The notes below the pieces were generated by a model. That model had not been told where the DNA came from. It did no database searches and saw only the letters and a list, made by a program, of their open reading frames with translations. A stretch of 5,066 nucleotides of DNA. It comes from Chloroflexota bacterium (lineage in GTDB: Bacteria; Chloroflexota; Anaerolineae; Anaerolineales; UBA11579). The translations under genes were made by a program, and so were the position numbers. The stretch is from NCBI GenBank assembly GCA_003250455.1, contig QKGK01000080.1:1-5066 (forward strand). The letters run 5' to 3'. The stretch's first letter is position 1. The number at the start of each line of letters is the position of its first letter. Below, piece after piece: positions 1-5,066 of this stretch.

Positions 1-180
1 TCTTTGAGGGTTTAATCATAAAGAAGTATCGTGTGCGAAAAAGCGTAATTCTTAACAAATTACTTACAATTAATATTTGGTAATAATTTGTGGTAAATTT
101 GCTCAAATAATAAGAAATAAGCACGAAAGTGATAAAATTATATCTCAAGTCTTTGTAAATTATGGATGAAGGTAAAGGAA
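1..180. other. AT-rich leader upstream of the PAP2 gene, no gene seen
   Basis: This stretch is strongly AT-rich with no convincing open frame, so it is most likely the promoter and leader region of the PAP2/glycosyltransferase unit. I see no hexamer pair good enough to call a promoter. The only local structure noticed is an 8-bp inverted repeat, ACAAATTA at 55-62 and TAATTTGT at 84-91. In sequence this AT-rich it may be chance. The end of any gene to the left is not recognisable. Confidence 0.4.
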
Positions 181-816
181 ATGGCATACACTCCATTTGA
201 ACTGGATAAATATAAAAAGGGTTGGAGCTATACGGTAGCCAATGTGGTATCCAATGTTTTGAACCCGCCCCTGGTTTCAGTCCTGGGTATTTTTCTGATG
301 GCATCGGTATTGGGAACTGCTTCTGCGTGGCGGTGGGCAATCCTGTTTGTCGTCCTTGCAGTGATAACCCCGTCGCTGTATGTATATTCGTTGTTAAAAC
401 GGGGCAAAATCGAGACCTTTCATATTCCTAACCGGGAAAACCGGAAGAGACCCTATCTGGTCATCATTGGCTGCAATGTGGCTATTGTCATCCTGATGGT
501 CATTTCAAGGGCGCCATTTTTGCTGCTGGCGTTTGGGATTATGGGAATGCTGCAATCGACCCTTTTATTCCTGATCAACACGCATTGGAAAATTAGCGGT
601 CACGCTACGGCCATTTCCGGGTTGTCGGTGTTTATGGTCGCTGCCATGGGATGGTCAATGTCGCCTGTTTTGGTGATGGTGCCTTTGGTTGCCTGGGCGC
701 GGATCCGGACCAGAAGCCACAGCTTCTGGCAAACGGTTGCCGGAACCTTGACGGGGGCAATCTTTATCCTCGGAACCTGGTGGGTACTTTCCTCAACTAT
801 CAAACCGGGAAATTAA
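181..816 (+). CDS. PAP2-superfamily integral membrane phosphatase (divergent)
   Basis: Likely a lipid or polyprenyl phosphate phosphatase of the cytoplasmic membrane. The 211-residue protein has about six hydrophobic segments. It carries a recognisable but divergent PAP2 signature (numbering from this start): an NRENRKRP segment at 84-91 in place of the classical KX6RP, SGHA at 139-142 with the motif-2 histidine H141, and RIRTRSH at 174-180 with the catalytic-type H180 followed by a VAGTLTG helix. The usual aspartate four residues after that histidine is Q184. Family knowledge: this 'NRxxR..P / SxHA / H..xQ' variant occurs in small bacterial PAP2 proteins of unproven substrate. An in-frame ATG lies at 166, but 181 is preferred because GAAGG at 168-172 sits 8 bases before it while 166 has no Shine-Dalgarno. 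The stop is one base before the glycosyltransferase start, so the two are co-transcribed. An acceptor-supplying role, such as phosphatidate to diacylglycerol, is inference. Confidence 0.75.
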   Translation: MAYTPFELDKYKKGWSYTVANVVSNVLNPPLVSVLGIFLMASVLGTASAWRWAILFVVLAVITPSLYVYSLLKRGKIETFHIPNRENRKRPYLVIIGCNVAIVILMVISRAPFLLLAFGIMGMLQSTLLFLINTHWKISGHATAISGLSVFMVAAMGWSMSPVLVMVPLVAWARIRTRSHSFWQTVAGTLTGAIFILGTWWVLSSTIKPGN

Positions 817-817
817 A

Positions 818-2020
818 ATGCGAGTAGCCATTTTTACTGAAACATTTCTTCCCAAAGTCGATGGGATCGTTGTTAAGGTATGCCGTTTGCTGGAGCATCT
901 GGAAAAGCGCGGGCATGAGGCAATTATGTTTTCTCCCAGTGGCTCCCCAGAAGAATATGCTGGCTTCCCGGTATATTCATTCCGCTCTTTGCGGGTTCCT
1001 TTTTACCCGGAACTGACCATTTCTCCTCCCTGGGCATTTGTGGATCAAAAACTGCGGGAATTCAAACCGGATATCATCCATTTGGTGAACCCGGTCTCTC
1101 TTGGGCTGGCAGGGTTACGTGCGGCAAAACTGTATCAGGTGCCGGTTCTGGCTTCTTACCACACAGATGTGCCGGGGTTTGCGGAATACTGGCATCTTGG
1201 GTTTTTATCCAATTCGATCTATCGTTATGCTCGCTGGATACATAATAATGTGGATCTCAATGTTTGCCCATCTGAATTTACCCGCCGCCAGCTCTACGAC
1301 CATAACTTCAAGCGAGTTGAAATCTGGCGCGGGGGTGTGGATATCAACTTATTCTCCCCGGATAAGCGAACGGACGAGATGCGCTACCGGTTGTCGGCAG
1401 GAGAACCAGAACGAACCTTGCTGATGTATGTTGGGCGGGTATCCCCGGAAAAGCAAATTGACCGCTTGTATCCGATAATGAAGGCGTTTCCGCAAGTGCG
1501 GTTAGCAATCGTTGGAGACGGCCCCAGCCGGGCGGATTTGGAGAAGAAATTCGCCGGTACGGATACAGTTTTCACCGGGTATCTAAAAGGTGAAGATTTG
1601 GCGGCGGCATATGCGTCAGGGGATATCTTCACTTTCACGGGAGATAAAGAGACTTTTGGGAATGTGGTGGTGGAAGCGATGGCGTCAGGCAAGCCGGTGA
1701 TCGCCCCCAACAGCGGCGGTGTTACCGATTTGGTTCAGGATGGATATAATGGACGCTTGTACGATCCCTCAATTCCTGAAAGCATTATGGAAGCGGCCGG
1801 TGCATTGGTGGAACACCCTGAACTGGTTGAATTATATGGGAGCAGGGGACGCGAATTGGCGGAATTGCGCACCTGGGATATTACCCTGGATGAATTATTG
1901 GGGCATTATCAAAAAGTATTGGACTCGGCACGGCCAGACGGCGGGTATAAATGGCTGATCTGGGAGCGGGTTCCGTTTGCGAATGAAATCAGCGGTTTGA
2001 GAAACCGGTTGTCGCGTTAG
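818..2020 (+). CDS. GT4 family glycosyltransferase, SQD2/MgtA-like
   Basis: A 400-residue retaining GT-B glycosyltransferase, the usual size for family GT4. The N-terminal acceptor domain starts MRVAIFTETFLPKVDGIV, the glycine-containing loop typical of this family. A YHTDVPGF segment at 114-121 resembles the corresponding segment of SQD2-type and GDP-mannose-dependent mannosyltransferases. The C-terminal donor domain has VGRVSPEKQIDRL at 205-217 (R207 and K212 in the usual sugar-nucleotide phosphate positions). It also has the EX7E motif E278-TFGNVVV-E286, followed by EAMASGKPVIAPNSGG. No transmembrane helix is apparent, so it probably acts at the inner face of the membrane. It begins one base after the PAP2 stop with only a weak GGGA ribosome-binding element at 807-810, suggesting translational coupling. 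A terminator follows 20 bases after its TAG stop. A glycolipid role (sugar onto diacylglycerol or a lipid-linked acceptor) is inferred from family and neighbour. The exact donor and acceptor cannot be read from the sequence. Confidence 0.88.
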   Translation: MRVAIFTETFLPKVDGIVVKVCRLLEHLEKRGHEAIMFSPSGSPEEYAGFPVYSFRSLRVPFYPELTISPPWAFVDQKLREFKPDIIHLVNPVSLGLAGLRAAKLYQVPVLASYHTDVPGFAEYWHLGFLSNSIYRYARWIHNNVDLNVCPSEFTRRQLYDHNFKRVEIWRGGVDINLFSPDKRTDEMRYRLSAGEPERTLLMYVGRVSPEKQIDRLYPIMKAFPQVRLAIVGDGPSRADLEKKFAGTDTVFTGYLKGEDLAAAYASGDIFTFTGDKETFGNVVVEAMASGKPVIAPNSGGVTDLVQDGYNGRLYDPSIPESIMEAAGALVEHPELVELYGSRGRELAELRTWDITLDELLGHYQKVLDSARPDGGYKWLIWERVPFANEISGLRNRLSR

Positions 2021-2040
2021 CCCGATCAAAGGAATTTTTA

Positions 2041-2073
2041 AAAGGCAGCTGTATTTTGCAGTTGCCTTTTTTT
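2041..2073 (+). terminator. Rho-independent terminator after the glycosyltransferase
   Basis: An 11-bp stem (2041-2051 with 2059-2069, one G-U pair, sequence AAAGGCAGCTG on the left arm) encloses a 7-base loop and is followed by a run of seven Ts (2067-2073). It starts 20 bases after the glycosyltransferase stop and separates the two transcription units. Confidence 0.9.
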
Positions 2074-2094
2074 ATTGTGGGGGGAAATAAATCA

Positions 2095-2136
2095 GTGTAT
2101 TGCATTGTGATGAATAGCATAATGTGTAGTGCATTG
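2095..2136 (+). repeat. 13-nt imperfect direct repeat in the cytochrome upstream region
   Basis: GTGTATTGCATTG at 2095-2107 recurs as GTGTAGTGCATTG at 2124-2136, with one mismatch and 29 bases start to start. It lies between the terminator and the cytochrome promoter region. The spacing, close to three helical turns, would allow two regulator molecules on one face of the DNA, but this could be chance. Confidence 0.4.
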
Positions 2137-2179
2137 GTCAAATATAAACAAAATTAATCGAAATCACTTAGAAGATCGA

Positions 2180-2217
2180 ATAATCAAAATACTTAATATT
2201 TGATAAGTTTTGATTAT
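2180..2217. repeat. Inverted repeat upstream of the palindromic operator
   Basis: Arms ATAATCAAAA (2180-2189) and TTTTGATTAT (2208-2217) are perfect reverse complements. Inside them CTTA (2192-2195) also pairs with TAAG (2204-2207), leaving a two-base TA bulge. The half-sites contain TTGAT/ATCAA, which resemble Fnr-family half-sites, but the spacing does not match a canonical TTGAT-N4-ATCAA. It may be a second regulator site or a cruciform. Its position just upstream of the TGTGA-N6-TCACA palindrome argues for a regulatory role. Confidence 0.45.
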
Positions 2218-2235
2218 ACTACTTGTGATTATAAT
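2208..2235 (+). promoter_or_regulatory. Candidate promoter of the cytochrome-rhodanese unit
   Basis: A perfect -10 hexamer TATAAT lies at 2230-2235 in the centre of the palindrome. The best upstream partner is a poor -35, TTTTGA at 2208-2213 with a 16-base spacer (3 of 6 matches), consistent with a promoter that depends on a regulator. It predicts a start near 2242 and a leader of about 23 bases. Another -10 candidate, TATACT, is at 2215-2220. Confidence 0.3.
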
Positions 2236-2242
2236 CACAAGT
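2221..2242. promoter_or_regulatory. Perfect 22-bp palindrome, Crp/Fnr-family operator
   Basis: The 22 bases are exactly self-complementary around 2231/2232. They contain the Crp-type core TGTGA (2224-2228), N6, TCACA (2235-2239), flanked symmetrically by ACT and AGT. Established knowledge: Crp/Fnr-superfamily regulators bind such sites and often control respiratory cytochrome genes. The site ends 22 bases before the cytochrome start and covers a TATAAT, so repression by occlusion is the simplest reading. Which regulator binds is not visible. Confidence 0.65.
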
Positions 2243-2264
2243 TTTGACACAGAGAGAAGTGATA

Positions 2265-3698
2265 ATGCCAAATACCACCAAGCTACATAAATTTGTATTG
2301 ATCAGTTGTGTGTTTTGGGCGATATTCCTTGCGTCCTGTTCGACCTCGAATGCAGGAGAAAATGTTGCAGAACCCACAGAAACTGAAGTTATTCCAACCG
2401 CGACCACGCGTGTGGCCTTGACTTTGCCCACGGATACGCCTGAGGTAATCGATAAATGTCTTGCTTGCCATAAAGACAAGCAGCGCTTGATTGATACTGC
2501 CAAACCAGAGGAAGAGGTGGTATCAGAGAATGAAGGGGCTGGTTGAGGTGGCGAGGTGGCTCCGTTGGAGCCCTGGGAAAAAGTTTTGGTATCAGATGCT
2601 GAATTTACTGAGACCTTGCATGGACAATTACCTTGCACAGCCTGCCACAGTGGGCAGCAATCTGCTGATAAAGAAGAAGCGCATGAAGGGCTGGTTTCAC
2701 GTCCGAGTGAGGATTTTAATGCCTACTGCGGGCCGTGCCACTCCCAGATCACGGATGATTTCAGCGACAGTTTGCATTTGACGCAGGCCGGCTATTGGGA
2801 ATCTCTGGAGGCGCGTGCAGGTACTGAATACCATCCTGAGCTGGATGAAATGTTCGGGAACCACTGCTCTTCCTGCCATACTTCTTGTGGCGATTGCCAT
2901 GTGAGCCAGCCTGGATCCGTAGGCGGTGGCTTCATTGACGGGCATTTGTTCAGTGAAACCCCTTCCCTGACGCGGAACTGCACTGCCTGTCACGGCAGCC
3001 GCGTGGGGAACGAATACCTGGGGAAAAATGAAGGCGTGCAAGCGGATATTCACTTCAGGCAAGGGCGGATGTCCTGTGTAGACTGTCACTCCGGGGCAGA
3101 AATGCACGGCTCTGACCAGAATTGTGAAGAGTGCCATGATGGCGCCAGCCTGATGGAAGTGGAATACTCTTCCCGCTATTCCGGCCCTGCGGCAACTGAA
3201 TGTGCCGATTGTCATCCCGAAACGGTTTCAGGGGACGATGGGAATGTGATGCACGAACAGCATGGTACAAAGCTCCAGTGCCAGGTTTGTCACTCCGTGA
3301 GCTACACCAGCTGTGATAGCTGCCATGTCTCGATCAGTGAAGAGACTGGGAACGCCAAATACACCACTTCGGGCACCTATTCCACGTTCATCATCGGAAA
3401 GAACCCAATTCAATCGATGCATGACCCATATGAATATGTGGTGCTGCGGCATGTCCCGGTAGATTCGGAAAGTTTTGCCTACTATGGGGAAGACCTGCTG
3501 CCGGAATTTGATGCCCTCCCGACCTGGGTTTACGCGACCCCGCATAATATTCAATTGAATACCCCGCAGACCGAGTCCTGCGCGGCGTGCCATGGGAATG
3601 CAGATATCTTCCTGACGGCAGACAAATTAAGTGAAACAGAATTAGAAGCGAATTACGCAGTCATTGTGGACGAAGTGCCTGATCCCTTCGGAGACTAG
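2265..3698 (+). CDS. 12-heme c-type cytochrome lipoprotein with in-frame TGA, putative selenoprotein (ExtKL-like)
   Basis: Read through the TGA, this is a 477-residue exported electron-transfer protein. Residues 1-25 are a lipoprotein signal: KLHKF, a hydrophobic core, then lipobox LASC with C25 as the lipidated cysteine. CXXCH heme c motifs start at C65 before the TGA (codon 94), and after it at 124, 155, 201, 208, 239, 271, 287, 313, 339, 350 and 439. Thirteen other histidines after the TGA are enough for mostly bis-histidine ligation. Under the standard code it splits into 2265-2546 (93 residues) and 2556-3698 (380 residues, GTG start). They share one frame and are only nine bases apart, and the second half lacks the export signal its hemes require. 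A SECIS-like hairpin follows the TGA. The start has only a purine-rich AGAGAG ribosome-binding element; a TTG at 2244 in the same frame is less likely. The heme pattern and rhodanese neighbour resemble ExtKL of selenite/tellurite-reduction clusters (from memory, unverified). The alternative is a nonsense-mutated cytochrome or a sequencing error at a glycine codon (GGA to TGA). Confidence 0.8.
2544..2546 (+). other. In-frame TGA, candidate selenocysteine codon
   Basis: This TGA is codon 94 of the cytochrome, in the context Gly-Ala-Gly-TGA-Gly-Gly-Glu, between heme 1 and heme 2. The frame stays open on both sides with coherent heme-protein sequence. No other in-frame TGA interrupts any gene here, and the three complete genes end in TAA, TAG and TAG. 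Selenocysteine is favoured because of the correctly spaced hairpin, but a point mutation in a glycine-rich linker would look the same in sequence alone. Confidence 0.55.
2558..2572 (+). promoter_or_regulatory. SECIS-like hairpin downstream of the TGA
   Basis: GGCTCC (2558-2563) and GGAGCC (2567-2572) form a perfect six-pair stem closing a GTT loop. The stem begins 12 bases after the TGA, and 17 bases lie between the TGA and the loop. Known bacterial SECIS elements have a small apical loop with a G among its first two bases, about 16-37 bases after the UGA; this hairpin satisfies those rules. Caveats: the loop is at the minimum size, and AGCCC (2569-2573) could pair instead with GGGCT at 2536-2540. 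Confidence 0.5.
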
Positions 3699-3747
3699 AC
3701 TGGTGATCAAAAATCATACATAGAGAAAGAGTATAAGGAGAGATTTA

Positions 3748-5066
3748 ATGAAGAAACTTACCGGGATCATTACGATCCTCATGCTGCTGGGTGTTGTGCT
3801 CAGCGCCTGTGGTGGGACAAACACAGCTGTCAACGAACCGGTTGATGTTGCTGACAACACCACTGTAAACAATACTGAAGTTGAAGAGCCTACCGAAGAA
3901 GCAGTTGAAGAACCGGCAGAATTCGATGCTGCTGAACTCGATGCTGCTTACCAGGTTTTCCTTGATGACATGGAAGGCTACAACACCATCAGCCTGGAAG
4001 GCCTGAACACCGCAATGGTGGAATCTGCACCTTTCCTGCTGGATGTCCGCTCGGAGGAAGAGGTAGCATCCAGCGGTCATATTGAGGGTTCGGTGCTGAT
4101 CCCGCTGCGGGACCTGGCAGACAATCTGGCTTACCTGCCCAGTTTTGATACACCGATCGTATCTTACTGCGGCAGCGGCTGGCGCTGCACAATTGCACTG
4201 ACCTACCTGGAAGCAATGGGTTGGGAAGATGTAAAAGGCCTTAAAGGCGGCAGCTATGGTGGTTGGGCAGAGGCTGGCTATGCAGTCGTGGAAGGCGCAG
4301 AGCCGGAAGCCGCAGTGCTGGATGCTGCTGAGGTTGACCTGGCAGAGGTTACTTACTTCGATGAGGTGCTGACCAGTGCGGTTCCCGAAGGCTGGGGCGT
4401 TGTTACTTCCGAGAACCTCAATACTATGATCGTGGAAAATCCAGACCTGGTGCTGATCGATGTGCGCACTATAGAGGAAGTTGATTCCCAGGGCACTATT
4501 GATGCCCCGAATGTTCAAATCATCCCGTTGAATGACTTCATCAGCATGAAAGCTGATTGGCCGGCCGCAGATGCTCCGGTTGTGATCTACTGTGGTTCCG
4601 GTCACCGTTCCACGATTGCTGCTGCAATCCTGTGGTCTTATGGCTATACTGACGTTGGCAGCCTGAAGGGCGGTTTTGGTGAATGGAAGGGCGCAGGCTA
4701 CCCGGTTGTTGGCGGCGCTCCTGACCTGGATACCGCATTCAATACTTTCCTTGCGGATATGGAAGGCTATAACACCACCAGCCTGGACGCGCTGAACGCT
4801 GCCCTGGTGGAAAACCCGCCCTTCTTGCTGGACGTGCGCAATGCCTCCGAAGCTGAAGAAGCCGGCCACATTGAGGGTTCGGTGCTGATCCCGCTGCGGG
4901 ACCTGGCAGATAACCTGGCTTACCTGCCCAGCTTTGACACCCCGATCGTGTCTTACTGTGGCAGCGGCTGGCGCTGCACAATTGCGTTGACCTACCTGGA
5001 AGCAATGGGCTGGGAAGATGTGAAAGGTCTTAAGGGCGGCAGCTACACCGGATGGAAAGATGGCGG
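3748..5066 (+). CDS. Tandem rhodanese-domain lipoprotein, 3' end beyond the window
   Basis: The 439 residues present start with a lipoprotein signal (MKK, hydrophobic stretch, lipobox LSAC, C21) and an acidic Glu/Ala/Val-rich linker to about residue 62. Three rhodanese domains follow. Domain 1 (about 66-182) has LLDVR at 97-101, GHIEG at 110-114 and active-site loop C141-GSGWR. Domain 2 (about 203-322) has LIDVR and C282-GSGHR. Domain 3 (from about 329) has LLDVR and C404-GSGWR, and is cut by the window end. Each loop has the catalytic cysteine at which rhodaneses form a persulfide (or perselenide) intermediate. Domains 1 and 3 have a second cysteine (C147, C410); domain 2 does not, and it also lacks the GHI histidine (GTIDAP). 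Ribosome binding site AAGGAG lies at 3735-3740, seven bases before ATG. The gene starts 49 bases after the cytochrome stop with no terminator between, so they form one operon. Likely role: sulfur or selenium transfer outside the membrane, serving the cytochrome (inference). The ext clusters of Geobacter contain a rhodanese-like lipoprotein, ExtH (from memory). Confidence 0.88.
   Translation, partial: MKKLTGIITILMLLGVVLSACGGTNTAVNEPVDVADNTTVNNTEVEEPTEEAVEEPAEFDAAELDAAYQVFLDDMEGYNTISLEGLNTAMVESAPFLLDVRSEEEVASSGHIEGSVLIPLRDLADNLAYLPSFDTPIVSYCGSGWRCTIALTYLEAMGWEDVKGLKGGSYGGWAEAGYAVVEGAEPEAAVLDAAEVDLAEVTYFDEVLTSAVPEGWGVVTSENLNTMIVENPDLVLIDVRTIEEVDSQGTIDAPNVQIIPLNDFISMKADWPAADAPVVIYCGSGHRSTIAAAILWSYGYTDVGSLKGGFGEWKGAGYPVVGGAPDLDTAFNTFLADMEGYNTTSLDALNAALVENPPFLLDVRNASEAEEAGHIEGSVLIPLRDLADNLAYLPSFDTPIVSYCGSGWRCTIALTYLEAMGWEDVKGLKGGSYTGWKDG
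3949..4257 (+). repeat. Rhodanese domain repeat, copy 1
   Basis: This stretch encodes residues 68-170 and matches 4738-5046 at a fixed offset of 789 bases (263 codons). The last 61 codons (4075-4257) encode the same protein sequence as copy 2, with 16 single-base differences, all synonymous. The first 42 codons encode only 24 identical residues. Confidence 0.9.
4738..5046 (+). repeat. Rhodanese domain repeat, copy 2
   Basis: This is the second copy, encoding residues 331-433. Its strongly conserved part is 4864-5046, with 167 of 183 bases identical to copy 1. The 263-codon period spans domain 1 plus domain 2, so the duplicated unit may be a two-domain block, in which case a fourth domain similar to domain 2 would follow beyond the window. 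Confidence 0.9.

Noticed and set aside
2244..2264. TTG at 2244 as the cytochrome start
   Set aside because: It would begin just two bases after the operator palindrome and prefix seven residues to a signal peptide that already looks complete from ATG 2265. No ribosome binding site precedes it.
2244..2266. Perfect TTGACA (2244-2249) with GATAAT (2261-2266) as a promoter
   Set aside because: The spacer is only 11 bases, too short for a sigma-70-type promoter, and transcription would start within the coding sequence.
2544..2546. Genome-wide recoding of TGA as glycine (genetic code 25) or tryptophan
   Set aside because: Glycine fits this position, but only one in-frame TGA occurs among well over a thousand sense codons, while GGN and TGG are used freely. 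A recoded genome should show many TGAs.
2697..3593. Several minus-strand open frames opposite the cytochrome
   Set aside because: They are complements of the CXXCH-rich coding sequence, overlap one another in different frames and show no domain or plausible start signal.
3699..3747. Terminator between cytochrome and rhodanese genes
   Set aside because: The 49-base gap has only a four-base TGAT/ATCA pairing and no T-run after it.
3745..4869. A 374-residue open frame on the minus strand
   Set aside because: It lies antisense to the rhodanese lipoprotein, which has a strong ribosome binding site, a signal peptide and clear domains. The minus-strand translation shows no recognisable domain and its openness follows from the codon bias of the plus-strand gene.

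Overview
The window looks like a bacterial chromosome segment of moderate GC with AT-rich intergenic spacers. It carries four plus-strand genes in two transcription units. Two successive lipoproteins and the PAP2/GT4 pair would fit an anaerobic Chloroflexota (Anaerolineae-type) bacterium. That assignment is inference from protein style only and is weak.

Unit 1 (181-2020) is a membrane PAP2-family phosphatase followed, after a single base, by a GT4 glycosyltransferase of the SQD2/MgtA type. The pair probably works in glycolipid or cell-envelope synthesis. A strong intrinsic terminator at 2041-2073 closes it.

Unit 2 starts in an AT-rich regulatory region (2074-2264). This region holds a perfect 22-bp palindrome matching the Crp/Fnr-family core TGTGA-N6-TCACA, lying over a TATAAT hexamer and ending 22 bases before the start codon. 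The first gene (2265-3698) encodes a multiheme c-type cytochrome lipoprotein interrupted by one in-frame TGA at 2544-2546. The part before the TGA has the signal peptide, the lipobox and one CXXCH. The part after it has eleven more CXXCH motifs but no signal peptide. A perfect 6-bp hairpin with loop GTT begins 12 bases after the TGA, the geometry expected of a bacterial SECIS element. The simplest interesting reading is one 477-residue, 12-heme selenocysteine-containing lipoprotein. From memory, not checked here, this resembles ExtKL of the Geobacter 'ext' selenite/tellurite-reduction clusters, which also contain a rhodanese-like lipoprotein (ExtH).

The second gene of unit 2 (3748 to beyond 5066) follows after 49 bases with a strong ribosome binding site. 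It encodes a lipoprotein with at least three tandem rhodanese domains. Domains 1 and 3 are identical over 61 residues although their DNA differs at 16 synonymous positions. The gene runs off the end of the window.

Together, unit 2 suggests an extracytoplasmic redox module: a membrane-anchored electron-transfer cytochrome paired with a sulfur- or selenium-handling rhodanese protein, under Crp/Fnr-type control. Whether the TGA is selenocysteine, a nonsense mutation or a sequencing error is the key open question.
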